Source of the DNA: Cloeon dipterum
Lineage: Eukaryota; Arthropoda; Insecta; Ephemeroptera; Baetidae
DNA: 64,000 nucleotides
Assembly: GCF_949628265.1 (NCBI RefSeq)
Contig: NC_088789.1
Span: forward strand, 25,475,883-25,539,882
Reading direction: 5' to 3'
This document shows, in pieces, positions 11,303 to 23,022 of this stretch. Under the pieces are notes generated by a model that was given only the letters and a program-made list of their open reading frames with translations, had not been told where the DNA came from and did no database searches. Within the stretch, counting starts at the first letter, position 1; each line of letters opens with the position of its first letter. Made by a program: the position numbers and the translations under genes.

Positions 11303-12088
11303 CTAATTGCGATTCAGATTGGCCTCGTGGCGCTTTTGGTACTCGCCGTTCGGGTCGAACTTTTTGATCAGATTGTTCCATTCATGTTGGCGGTTCTTGA
11401 TCAGGAAGTTGATCACCATATCGACGGCGGCCTTCTGCTTCTGGCTGCACTTTGCGCAGTCAGTCTGGAACTCGTCAGCCATGGTTCCTGCAACAGGGAA
11501 AATAACAAAGTTAAGGGTAAAATTTAAAAATATTTGATAAACAAATATTTCTATTCGAGCAGGAATCAGGACCAAGGAAATGTTTATATTTCAGATTTTA
11601 TACCATATTTCTTGAAATATTAAACGGGGTTTCAATGTTTATTCACTTGATTTCGATTCCTCTCATCGCAATCTATCCAGTGGTGTGCGAATTATGAAAA
11701 TAAATCATGATTTCCATTAAGAAGATAGTGCTTGTCACTTGATTAGCGTGTAAGTTTTGAGCGTTAAATGGAAACCTGTCAAATATTTTGTTTTTTCCTC
11801 ATTTTTAGATTGTGTATCGCTGAAGTTACGGAAAAAAAGATTTACACAGATTTTGAATCTTTAACAAAATAAAAATAATTTAAACTCACTCTTGAGCTCA
11901 TTTCCATCGGGGGTGCAACGTCCCTGATCCATGAGACATTTGATGTAGGGGAGGAAGCGGTTATTGTCCCTGAGGATATCCTCCAGGTTGATGCCATCGA
12001 ATTTAATAGAATACTTGCCGGGCGGCTCTTGGGCCACGGCGGCGACGGCCGCCAGCACCACGAACAACAACACTTGCATGTGGACCAT
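11303..12088 (-). CDS. Chemosensory protein C (CSP/OS-D family), two exons
   Basis: Exon 1 is 11890-12088 and exon 2 is 11303-11487, giving 127 residues with a 402-base intron in the same phase-1 position as CSP-A. Residues 1-19 are a hydrophobic signal peptide ([19 protein letters not shown]). Cysteines at 51, 58, 77 and 80 keep the C-x6-C-x18-C-x2-C pattern. The C-terminus has [18 protein letters not shown], close to CSP-A. The usual LPDAL after the intron reads MADEF here. The first exon differs strongly from CSP-A and CSP-B in its mature part ([18 protein letters not shown]), whereas the 3' flank is identical to that of CSP-A. Likely secreted ligand carrier; ligand and tissue are unknown. 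Confidence 0.9.
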
Positions 12089-12128
12089 CGCAGAGATCGA
12101 GTGTTGGCCGCCCGTGACCACCTGCGAG

Positions 12129-12135
12129 ATTTATA
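12129..12135 (-). promoter_or_regulatory. TATA box of CSP-C
   Basis: TATAAAT on the minus strand 41 bases before the ATG, matching the boxes of CSP-A and CSP-B in sequence and spacing. Confidence 0.65.
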
Positions 12136-15100
12136 CCTTCGCTCCCCCTCCTATGTTTCGCAAACGGATTTTTTTAATTTTGCTGTTGCTATGGGCTACA
12201 TAATCCGACCTCCGCGGTGTGCGCTACCCCCGAAGCTGAATCTCAGGCTAAATTAATTAACTGCAATTTTTCTTATTTTTCGCAACTTTTGTCTCTACTT
12301 TCTGCCGCCAATAACCTTGGATTTTAATCTTAGACACTGGGGTGATTGTGAAGTTTTTATGTAAGGGTGACTTCTAAGAAATAGAAGAATACATATATCC
12401 TAAAAAATTGTTTTCACCTTCTGAAAATTATTTACTTTTTAAATTTTATCAATTTTTTTACAAGAGCGAGCACTAGTATTGATCTCTAGTTTAAAGATGA
12501 AAATATGCTAAAGGAAAAACTTTCCATTATTTGTGTTTTTCCGGTTGTGGCGAACGTTCGAATTTCGAATTAGAGCGTCCATTGAGATTGGGAAATTTTC
12601 GGGTACTCTAGAATTTTCTGGAGCACCCGGGAAATTCAGATCCCGAGCAGAAGTCTATGAATTGGGTATTTTTTTCGGGGCAGGTATCCCGATGAGCAGC
12701 TCCAAGCGAATTCGACCTCCAAATTTTGAAGGTCGTTTGGACGGGATTTATGACACCGGTATATTTTTCTTTTCAACGTTTCTCAGCGCATCATTTGTGA
12801 TTTTTGTGATCGTTGACCAAATGTCAAAGGTCAAAGGTAACAAAACATGGTTGAATATGGTTAAAAGAGTTCACAAGATTAATATATCAAAAGACAAAAT
12901 TAAATTAATTTTAAATACTTGAAATATGAATTAAAATTGTTGGTGTTATTGAGATTAACGTTTTTTCCGGCCGTGAAATTCAAGTCTTAGACCCTTACAA
13001 TTAATTTTTTGCTGTATTCTTTAGCACACCGAAGCAAATATTTTACTCCAATTTTAGTGCTTCGTTGTAGGACGCCAAATAAGTTAAATAATTTAACCTG
13101 TGAGTATATTTCTTTCTGAAGTTTCCTCAAATGACAATTTAAATGCTGGGGAAATTAAAATACGAGATCGTGGGGGTTGTACTCGTGCCGCTAGGTGGCG
13201 CAAATGCCGTAGCATTCGTCAGGCTTACAGAGGCCGGTTTGCTGTGCTTGATGTACCGATTGCCTTTCCAAGGTATAGGTTTTCAACAAAAGTAAAGCCT
13301 GAATTTATTGCTTGACGCTCAAGCAAAGGTTACCGGTTGAAATAAAAATATCGGTGTTGTCTGGCTTATAAGAGCAACAAAGCTTTTCTCAGTGAAAATC
13401 CTGAGGAGCAAAGAGCCGGTCAGTGCCGCAAATTGAGAATTTCGACTTTTTTCTGAATCAAGGTATGATTTTATTTTATACACGTAAAAAGTGCCTCCTG
13501 CCATTAATTTATATTTTGTGTTTGGAAAAGAATGCACTTAATTGGTTTCCCAGAGTCAGCTGAAAGTATTTAAAGTATTTAATGCCCCGGTGCAGTTGAT
13601 ATGTAAATTTGGCATTGATGCAGCGCCCAATAGCTGTCAGGAAAGCGAGACTTATGATTTTTCCACCCGGTGAAATTAAAAACACTGAGTCAGGGGCATT
13701 AAGTCAGTTTCTTTATAAACCAGAGCAAGTCAAAACCAAAAGTAGAGAAATATGAGGAAGTGTTTCATCATCTTTTTAGTATATAAAAAAGCAGCTTTTC
13801 GCTATGCAATGAGCAGGTAGCTGGAATCTGCGTTTAATTTCAATTTAAACCTAGATGAAGCAACCCCAATTGCATTCTACAAACAAATTTAATTTTTTCT
13901 TATTTTTAATTTCTGAACTAAAATGATAAATAAAAATTAAACTGAATTTACAAGCTCTTATACAATAATTACAAATTTTTGCAAAACTACAATACAACAA
14001 AAAAATTTAAGTGGTTTTAGAAATTAAAACACAAGAAAAAGAGACAAAATTTTGAAAACTTGTCACATAATTGTTGTTTGAGGTGTGCTGCTGAGGGGGT
14101 GCAACTGATTTTCCGGCTGCGGAGGTACGTGTCATGACAATGTAAATGGCGCAGTTTGGTTATTGATAGTTGAGACCTGGCACGGACAGAAGCTCTTTTA
14201 TCCCGCGACCTTCGTCAGATTCTTTTCATCTTTTCATAATTGTATGGCCGGCTAAAGAGTCGAGTCGTTTGGCCAGAGGGAAATATTTTGTTCCCCTATT
14301 AGGCTAGCCTCGCACCAGCGTCGCGTGTAGCTAATTCAAATGGACAATCTTGAAAAAGTAAAATTGAATGTGAGGATAAAAACTTATTTACTTTAAGAAT
14401 TTTTGGTTTCCGAAAATGATAATTATGCTGCTGAATTTTACTTAAATTTCACTTACATACACTTTGAAGACGTTTTAAAACTTTTAATGGATATAAATGA
14501 ATTTTAATTAGGAATTAGTGTCACGCAGAGAGTAAAACGCGAAGTTTTAAATATAATAAGCCTATTATTGTAAGAGAAAAGTGTACAAGAGAGTGAGATA
14601 AGCTGATTGAATTAAAAAGAGTATGGTGGTAACGGAGAAGGACGAGAGCGAGAAAGGAGATGAAAAATATAAAAATGAAGTTGTGGGAGCGCTCCAGCAC
14701 TCGCTCTTATTCTTCTCGGGTCAGGGGAGCAGAGGGATCGAGCTGTGTGGCAGGTGGCAGAGATACAAATAAAAGGCATGAAAACGAATATATCAGCATT
14801 TACCTTGTACCAGTACCTTTATATTGTTAGGTTTTGAGATTTCTATAGAACAAGTAGAGAGTGAAAAAGCATGAAAAAGATTTGGAGCGCCTTTATGGAC
14901 TAGGAAAAATTTGTTAGGGTAAACTAGAGCTCCGCTGCCTCACACCTATACATAATAATGTCCAAAATATAGGGATTTTTCTGGTTAAATTTTCTTAGCT
15001 CAGTGAAATACTATATAAAAAATCAGTCTGCCTTCAGATCACCTCCTCTTTTAATTAAACCCTGTATGAGATTGCTTCGTGCTCAAGAACGCATTTGACT

Positions 15101-15416
15101 AAAAATACAAGAAAAATCAAGCAGTAACCGATGAAAAATGTTTTTAATTTTCCACTTAAATTCAGAATTGATTTTTTCTTTTTCATATCTATTAATTGGC
15201 GCGTGTGGAAAATGTGTATTTTCAAGAGAGCTACAATTGTAAGAGGAAGCCTCCTAAGTCAGTCTTGTCATGCCTTCATCTGGAGACATGGCTCTTCTAA
15301 AATAAGCAGAGGTCGTAAAAATGTGAAGATGGGCATAGCCAAGGGGCTTGACAGCTAATTTTAATGTTGAAAATATACCTTTTGTAAGATAATTTAATCT
15401 ATTTGAAATTTTACAG
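12136..15416. other. CSP-C to AsnS intergenic region
   Basis: Up to about 13670 this is the upstream part of duplication unit 3. From 13670 to 15416 no further coding exon is seen; the 5' non-coding exon and promoter of AsnS should lie here, because the first coding exon is preceded by an acceptor (TTTTACAG ending at 15416), but I cannot place them. Confidence 0.5.
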
Positions 15417-15436
15417 TTCCTTAATTGCTTTCGACA

Positions 15437-18400
15437 ATGTGTGGAATATGGGCCGTTTTTGGAATCTCCCCGGAGAAAATCCGACACCACGAGACGTCTG
15501 CGAAAATTTCCCACAGAGGACCGGACGCGTGGAGGATTGAGTACGACAACAGACTAAAAGTGGGTGATTTTATTTTTAATTTATTCATCATTCAATTAAT
15601 TGATCGTTGAAACTTTCAGAACGGTTGTTTGTGCTTCCACCGACTAGCGATTGTGGATGAGCTGAGCGGCATGCAGCCGATGAAGAGAATCTTCAACCCT
15701 CATCTGACCCTCCTCTGCAACGGGGAATTGTACAACTGCGAAAGAGTAAGTTTTTGTGGCACTTTGTTCATTCAAAATATTCCTGTTTGTGGTAATTAAA
15801 ATTTTTCGCAGCTGAGCGAAGAGTTTGGCTTCAAGTACGAGAGCCACTGCGATGTCGAGTGCATCATGCACTTGTACGACAAATTCGGCGCCGACCGCAC
15901 GGCCAGCATGCTGGACGGCGTGTTCGGCTTCTGCTTGGTGGACGCCAAGAAGCGGCGCATCCTCATCGCCAGGGACGCGTATGGGGTGCGACCTTTGTTC
16001 AGGCTCACCGGGCCTGGCGGCGTCCTCGGCATCTGCTCCGAAGCCAAAGGTGAACATTTCCGGCACCGACACGTGCACAGCAGACTAAATATTCGCTTCA
16101 AAAGGGTTGATTCACTTGGTGGACGGCCCCGAGTACAAGCTCGACCCTTTCCCGCCCGGAACTTTTGAAGAGTACGAGTTGGACCTCGAGGGAAGGGCCA
16201 CCCTGATCAGACAGCAGAAGTACTACACCATCGGAGACAAGCCTGCCTACCGAATGGCTGTTTTGGAAAAAGGTTAGTGCTTTTTTCTGTCAAAAAATCA
16301 GGGTTGCACCCGGGTTTTTTCACCACTGGTTTTTAACCACTCATTTTTTTTACCAATTTCTTGCGCAAGAAATGCAAGAATTGAATTTATCCCATTTTTC
16401 CTCAGTGAAAACCTAAAATTTGCGGTCGGAGTGATCAAAATTTCCTCTACTTCTGAGATTTTTTCTTTTAAATTACCATTTGCTGCCTCAATTTCTCCAA
16501 AAATTCATCGCTAAAAAGAGGCCATGAGCTAATAATTGGAAAATAATTGAAAACTGAGGTGCAAACTTTGCCTGCAAGATACTGCAGTTTAAAATTTGAA
16601 AAAAAAAACGCTTTTTTTACCACTCTGCACTGCGTTTTTTTAAATGAGGGGTTTTCGCAACCCTGAAAATATCAATTTGAGTTTTACTTTGCAGAAAATG
16701 CCTGAAAAATCATTTTACCTTTTCTAAAAATACTGTCAAAATTGTAGGAAAAAATTAGCTCTACTTCAAACTGAGTCAGTGGTCATGTAACGAAAATTTT
16801 CAGACAAAAATTGATTAAAATTGAATGATTCAGGGCAAAAATTGAAAATTATTTGAATTGTTGGATGCCATAAACAATTGATCGATAACCAATTTTTTCA
16901 ACAATTTGCAATACTTAAAAAGGACCTTCCCGCAGTAAAAATTCAAATTTTGCCAATTTTTTCAACAATTTACAGTGCTTAAACATATTTTCTTGTCATA
17001 TTCCGATTCCTCTCGATGAGATCTGTCCAACGGTGTATACCACTTATTGGGGAAACTCTTGGTTTTGAAATTAAATCGGATTTCAAGTAAGGAGACAGCC
17101 ATTACCATTTGAAAAGCACGGTAACTTTCCAGCCAATTTTCTTAAAAAATTACAGCGCTCCTTAGGTCAATTTAGGCTTTACTGAATCCTAATTAAGGGA
17201 TGAGTTTATGCATTGGCAACAACCATTTTCCAGGCTTGTTCAGTATCATTCCTCTTTTTAACTGAATTTATTTAAAAACAGACTACTCTGATGACATCTA
17301 CGCCAACATCAGGACGGTGTTCACTGCAGCAGTGAAAAAGCGGCTGATGGCTGATCGCAGGATCGGCTGTCTTCTGTCAGGAGGACTGGACTCGAGTCTT
17401 GTGGCCGCCCTGCTGGTTAAACTGGCCAACGAGGCCAACTTGCCTTACAAAGTGCAGGTGAACCATTTCTTTTTATAAGAAAATTCTTGATCCAATTGAG
17501 AATTGAGCAGACCTTCTCCATCGGCATGGGCGACGAGAGTCCCGACCTGGTGGCGGCGCGCAAGGTCGCGGCCCACATTGGCAGCGAGCACCACGAGGTG
17601 GTCTTCTCCGAGAAGGACGTGGAAGACGTCCTGAAAGACGTGCTGTACCACCTCGAGATTGCGGACATCACCACCCTGAGGGCCTCCATCCGTAAGACCA
17701 GAAATTTAGAAATTTCTTCTCTGAATATGAGGCTGAGATTTAATTTAATTTCACAGCCATGTTCCTGCTGGCGAGGTACATCAAGCAGAAGACCGACTCG
17801 ACCGTCATCTTCAGCGGAGAGGGCGCCGACGAGGTTGCTCAGGGTTACATCTACTTCAGGGACGCTCCTTCCGAGGAGGAGGGCCACAAGGAGAGTCTGC
17901 GTCTCCTGAACGAATTGTACCTTTACGACGTTCTCAGGACGGACAGGACCACCGCCGCTCACAGGTTAGCCTAATACTTATTTACACTGATTAAAAATAA
18001 ACTATCATGCAGTTGAATTTCTAGAGTATTGTTTCATATTTGAAAACTAGAATTATGTTTCACAGAATGGAAAATTAATAATTTATTTGTATTTCCATAA
18101 GTTCTCAGATCGAGTCACCGTTTTACACGGCAATTTTCTAATTTCCTCTTCTTAAAACTTGATTTCAAGCCAACTGATTATCTTTTTCCAAGTCTCCAGC
18201 TAAAATTACAATCATCTTACTCGTAAAAAATAATATTATTCAAAACAATAAGACTTCAGGAGCAAATAACACTGAAAGCACGGAAAGTTTTCCTGGGGAT
18301 TTTTCAAATTGAAAACCAAATTTGAAAATCGAGTTTTGACATTGCCGTTTTGTGGGGGCACAAAAATTTTATCAGATTACGTCAATCTAAAGTGGTGTCT

Positions 18401-19900
18401 TCACAAGTTTTTTTTTAAAAATTAAATTTAAGAAAATTGCGTTTTTCAGGTTTTTTAATTATGTTCTAACGCTCAAATCTCAGCTTCTATAATGGTCAGA
18501 TTTTCTAAAACCCAACACTGCTGGACTTATCTTAACCTCCCCTAGATAGCCAATGTAAACTAAGGGTGCCGCACCCCTTATAAAATGGAACAAATTTATT
18601 TTTCGCTGGTAAAAACCAACTTATGCGACTAATTGAACGTGTAAACAGATGAAAGAGGATCAAATACAACCTGATGATTATTATATCTCAAAAAGACTCT
18701 TTCACCTTTAAGGTAGAAGCCATTTTTTTATTATGATAACAAAACCAACCTTGAGTGGGACTTATTTACTGTAAGGAAATTATTTAGGTGCGCAGAAAAA
18801 GCTAAGTTGAAAATGCGTTATTACGAGGAGAAATCGGGCCGCACATGTTTTGCAAGCCCTGCGCAGCACAAAAGGCGGATTAGTGGAAAATTGTGCGCTT
18901 TTCTTTGACGGCTGGATGCGACTTTGAAATAGCAATCTAATATGCCAACAGATTGTGAATACCAAAAGCGTCTTGGGTGTTCGTAATTTTGGCTTCAGGG
19001 AATTATAAAACGGGAGGCATTTCGTTGGAGTTGGTCGAGCTTTTATTTTTTCCCCTAATTTGTTTAATCAAGTTAACGCGGTAAGATCTGCTTAAGAGGG
19101 AAACGTGGCAGTGACGGGTCAATTTCGGAGTTAGTCGCTGGCGCTTAATTCAGTCCGAATTAAATATAAGTGACACCTGACTCGTCTCAGCTCCAAAAAT
19201 TCATTTCCCTTTTCCTCCTATTTTCGTCTCTTATTTACCCTTCTAACAACAGCACCTACCTCACAATAACGTTTATCAAGCAAGTACCACACATCATAAC
19301 CTCAAAATTTATTAGCTAGATAAAATTATTGACTCTTTAATTCAACTATTTATATAGTTTTCTGTTTTACTTTATAAAGTAAATAAATTTGCTTCCAATT
19401 TTTCAGTTTGGAGGTGAGGGTGCCATTCCTGGACCACCAGTTCTCAAGTTACTACCTGAACCTGCCGAAGAAGCTGCTCCAGCCGCAGGACAACGTTGAG
19501 AAGTACGTTCTGCGGAAGGCCTTCGACGGGCTTGACCTGCTGCCCAAGGACATCCTGTGGCGCCACAAGGAGGCTTTCAGCGATGGCGTCGCTTCCAAGA
19601 AGAAGCCGATTTTCAAGATCCTGCAGGAAACCATCGAGCCCCTCGTGCCGAATGAAGCGCTGGCCGAGGCAGAGAAACGGTTCCCTCAGTGCACGCCGAA
19701 AACCAAAGAGGCCCTTTTCTACAGGTATTATCAGTTTTGAATCTTTTAAACGTATTTATTATAATTTTTTATTCGACAGGCAAGAGTTTGACTCCAACTA
19801 CCCTGGCCAGGGCCACTGGTTGCCCCACTTCTGGATGCCCCGCTGGAGCGACGCCACCGACCCCTCAGCCCAGTTTATCAGCCACTACGCAGCTGAATAA
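15437..19900 (+). CDS. AsnS: Asparagine synthetase (glutamine-hydrolysing)
   Basis: Cytosolic enzyme making asparagine from aspartate, glutamine and ATP, releasing glutamate, AMP and PPi. Nine coding exons: 15437-15559, 15620-15745, 15812-16049, 16105-16272, 17282-17457, 17511-17691, 17757-17964, 19407-19724, 19780-19900; all phases agree and give 552 residues (human 561). The start MCGIWAVFG supplies the catalytic Cys2 of the N-terminal glutaminase domain; HRGPDA, CNGELYN and [10 protein letters not shown] are also present. The C-terminal synthetase domain has the pyrophosphate loop SGGLDSS at 251-257, then [21 protein letters not shown] and the conserved VPFLDH and KEAFSDG stretches. A splice acceptor 20 bases before the ATG implies a 5' non-coding exon. 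Introns carry repeats: a CAGGGTTGC-ended element and a TTAA-flanked element in intron 4. Pieces of exons 4 and 8 are copied elsewhere in the window. Confidence 0.97.
16299..16665. mobile_element. Short element with CAGGGTTGC terminal inverted repeats
   Basis: Begins CAGGGTTGC and ends GCAACCCTG, 367 bases, in AsnS intron 4. A second, 3'-truncated copy lies at 46716-46905 in a TMEM120 intron (shared stretches: TTTTTTCACCACTGGTTTTT and TTTCTTGCGCAAGAAAT). No coding capacity. I could not find a clear target duplication. Confidence 0.55.
16819..17257 (+). mobile_element. TTAA-flanked MITE, copy in AsnS intron 4
   Basis: Near full-length copy, in inverse orientation to 41165-41597; the two align over their whole length, ends included. 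The left end follows TTAA directly; on the right, two extra T precede TTAA. It contains the family core TTCGATTCCTCTCG. No coding capacity. Confidence 0.7.
18465..18590 (-). repeat. GACGAGTCTAACGGTG-family repeat
   Basis: Reverse-oriented, diverged copy in AsnS intron 7, recognised by CCTCCCCTAGATAGC and the flanking text. Other copies lie near 22183, 22405, 26145, 33730, 34055, 49840, 50215, 57165 and 57375. Confidence 0.55.
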
Positions 19901-20078
19901 ATTGGATCTGAAGTGCCGTTTTTAATCCATTTTAGTTATTTTGGCGAGTTAGAAAAATCACCAACAGACTAATTAGGCGAAAATCTGGTGTTTATGATCG
20001 AAGTGAGCACAATTTTCATCTGCAGAGTATTTTATTTATTAATTTGAAAAGACTGCAATAATCGAGCTATATTATTTT

Positions 20079-20084
20079 AATAAA
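20079..20084 (+). terminator. Poly(A) signal of AsnS
   Basis: AATAAA 179 bases after the AsnS stop codon, in AT-rich DNA; the first canonical hexamer downstream of the gene. Confidence 0.5.
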
Positions 20085-20987
20085 AAATCCTTTTTGTGTG
20101 AAGGATTGCAATTGATGTTTTGTTATAAAAGCAAAATCAAAATTAGGAGCTATAGAGGTATATTGAATATCAAACAGATACTGAAGATTTATTTAACACA
20201 TTCAAAACTATATAAATTTTGTTGAAATGGATTCAAAAAGGCTTGCGAATGCTTAAATAAAACGTTTGGTGAACCAAAAATTATTCCCCCGTTTCATTTC
20301 AGATTCATTTTCATGAGTAATTATTTCATTTTATTTTTCTCTTCATTTTAGACGCCATCTTAACCTATATACTCATGCTGCTGGAAAAAAATCAACCTTT
20401 AAAGTGTTTCACGTATGTGTCTCTTTGAACATGCGCGTTGGCATTCAAAAAGTCTAGAAATAATATTATACCGATATTAATCATTCTAGTTTTTTGCAAA
20501 ACATTTACGACAAGACTGATTTGCATTCTGCTTTATATATAGCGTTCCATTTATCTTTTGATTGGATGCTGGAACAACGGAGAAATGATGCAAATTATTG
20601 CAGAGATCAAGCGCGGCGGTGTGTATGTCTGTCGTAGATGCATAGGGCTGATATATAAATTACCATCGGGGACTATAATTACTTCATCGCGCACAACCTT
20701 TAGTAACATACACACACATTCATTTCTTTTATATAAAATGCCTTGGAAGGTCGCTCAACCTGATAGCATTAATATATAGTTTTCTGTTCAATGACTGCGA
20801 AATTATTTTGCTTTTTGCAGAAGAGTTATAATTAAAACACAATTATTGTTGTTACTTTTTACAGATCAACTGCACAAATTCAATTAAGACAATCAGATAG
20901 GGGTTTGAACTTTTTTCGGCTTGAAACACAAAAAATAAGAGAAATTAAAAATAAAAAGACCCTTTTATTCGTCACAAACGCGTAAAT

Positions 20988-21400
20988 TTAGGCGGCGCCG
21001 CTGGCTAAATAACCGGCTGCTGCCGTATTTTATTTTGCCGGTGGCTAGAAAGGCTGAAAAACTTTTGAAAGTTAAGTTTGATAGTGCTTAACGGCTCAAA
21101 AATACGGAGGCCAATATTTCTTTCTCCAGCAATTTTAGATTTTTTCGACTTCGAGATTAGCGCTTGTGCTTAATAAATTCCCTCAGTGCCCGTTAAAAAC
21201 CAAAGAGGCCCTTATCTCCTGATATTATTTGCCGGCTATAAGAACCGTCCAATTTTGATGTCCTTGGTTATGGTCAAAGAGTCAGAACCACTAATTTTGG
21301 TTTCTAAATTAAATAGCTATTTTTAAAAAAAAGAAAAATATTTGGAAGTCCAGCCATTTCAGTAGAATTAACGGCTGGTGCTTATACAGCTGACAAGGTA
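20988..21400. mobile_element. Diverged copy of the AGAGGTCTCAGCC element
   Basis: Shares with 45725-45993 a stretch around AGTTTGATAGTGCTTAACGG and a later one around TTAACGGCTGGTGC. Ends are not clear. It carries the AsnS exon-8 fragment. Confidence 0.4.
21178..21230 (+). pseudogene. Asparagine synthetase exon-8 fragment inside a repeat
   Basis: About 53 bases match the 3' end of AsnS exon 8 (19680-19732), including CCAAAGAGGCCCTT and the weakly conserved donor region. The fragment sits inside sequence related to the element at 45725-45993, so it looks captured rather than left over from a local tandem duplication. Confidence 0.7.
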
Positions 21401-22182
21401 TATAGCACAATTAATACAGTCATGTACACAATATCATGCAAACAAAATTAATGCAGTGTATAGTCGATGAGAGTCCAATTCAACTTGTTTATAAGACACT
21501 TTGGTTTTATTTTGCTTAACATCAATTTTGTCACTCTGATTTTTGAACTCACTCGGTAACATGTTTCACAGTCTCGGCAAAATAAATTCAGACGTTCTAT
21601 TGAAGTGTTTTATATTTAACGTTGGTTCAACAACTGGAGCAGAAAGCAACATTCGTTGATTATTACTGGTGGAGTCTCTGAACACCAAAGTTGCCATCAA
21701 AATATGTGATACACAACGAATTAAATGATAAATTTAGTCAACAGGCAACACACGCCAAAAATTTAAGAAATTCGCAACTTTTTGTTTTAATTTTTTTTAG
21801 AACACAGCTTATGCAATATTTTTTTGGAGGTGTAATAAAGGCGAAAAGTTCACAGCTCCCCATGTGGTTATGCCATAATTCAAATAGGAATGAGCAAGAG
21901 AAAAATACACGATTCTTCGCATATTAATAGGGCATGATAGCCTTTAAGTAACTAAACTCACATACAATTCTAAGAAGCTTTTTGGAAATATGTTAAATGA
22001 GAGCCTTAAATTTATATTCTAATTGTTTTTGGAATTTCGAAACTGTGCTTACAAGTTGTTCCAGTATATGTGAAAGTTTCAGATGAGAGTTATTTTTTGT
22101 TTTCGAGAAATACACCTCTTTAAAACTTAAAAAAAACACAAATTATTCTACTTTTTGTATTTTGCAAATATTGTCAACTCCA

Positions 22183-22490
22183 AATCCCGGGTTCTACCAT
22201 CAAAATTGCAACAACTGCCCACTGTTAGACTCATCTTAATCTCCCTTGACCAGCTGAAACTACCCGCCCCCAAATTGCTATTTTCCAAGCCCTTTGAAAA
22301 AGCAAAAACATTTAAAAAGCTGGAATGTGGTGGCGATTTAAAGTGAGTTTTAGGAAAATTAAAATAATTTAAGCCCCTGATGAGTAAATTATTGAGCAGG
22401 GATTGAAAGGGGTGGTCAGGGGAAGTCGAGACAAGTCTAACGGTGGGTATTTGTTTGCAAATCTGATGATTAGAATCCGAGATTTGGACT
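22183..22490. repeat. Inverted pair of GACGAGTCTAACGGTG-family repeats
   Basis: A reverse copy (about 22183-22255) and a direct copy (about 22405-22490) lie about 150 bases apart, each with the core TAGACTC/GAGTCTA followed by a recurring CTGATGATTAGAATCCGAG-like tail. Confidence 0.6.
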
Positions 22491-22829
22491 TGCAAATATT
22501 TTTAAAACTTGAAAAGTCGTTTTTTGCGTAGTTTAAGAGGAAATTTCTGTAGAAATACGATAATTAAATGTAAAAATAGACACAATTTATATATAATTGA
22601 CACAATTGCAGTGTATTTAAGATATAAAATTTTCACAAACAAAGCAATAAAAGTGTGCGAATTAAAGACATAAAATATTCGAATTACACGGAGACGCGAC
22701 CTTAGTCGTCGATAAAAATCTGAACTGCTGCTGTATTTCTCGGGAGCAGCGAGCAGATTTATGTGTGTGTGTGTGATCTTGATTAGTATAGACGAAGAGT
22801 AAAAAAGCAGCGGGGGAAGGGATTCGGCG

Positions 22830-22926
22830 GGAGCGCGGCACTCGCGATCCGCAACTCCAGTCTCGCATCGCCGCCTCCCAAGTGCACACTAGACTTTGCC
22901 AACACACGCCCCAAGCAGAAATCGCT
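22830..22926 (+). other. Possible 5' non-coding exon of CSP-D
   Basis: A GC-rich patch ending in a perfect donor (GTAAGT at 22927). The first coding exon of CSP-D is preceded by an acceptor (GGCAG at 28175), so an upstream non-coding exon must exist. This is the best candidate by composition and donor strength, but nothing proves the link. Confidence 0.25.
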
Positions 22927-23000
22927 GTAAGTCTATTACTAAATTCATATAATTAAAGATAATGGATTACAAAAGAAAACAAATTTTAATATCAAATTGT

Positions 23001-23022
23001 AAAAAAAAAAAAAAAAAAAAAA
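23001..23022. repeat. Poly(A) tract
   Basis: 22 consecutive A; could be the tail of an old retro-insert or simple slippage. No retroelement body is recognised beside it. Confidence 0.8.

Noticed and set aside
22148-22495. 115-codon minus-strand open frame
   Set aside because: It is the inverted pair of an interspersed repeat, not a gene.
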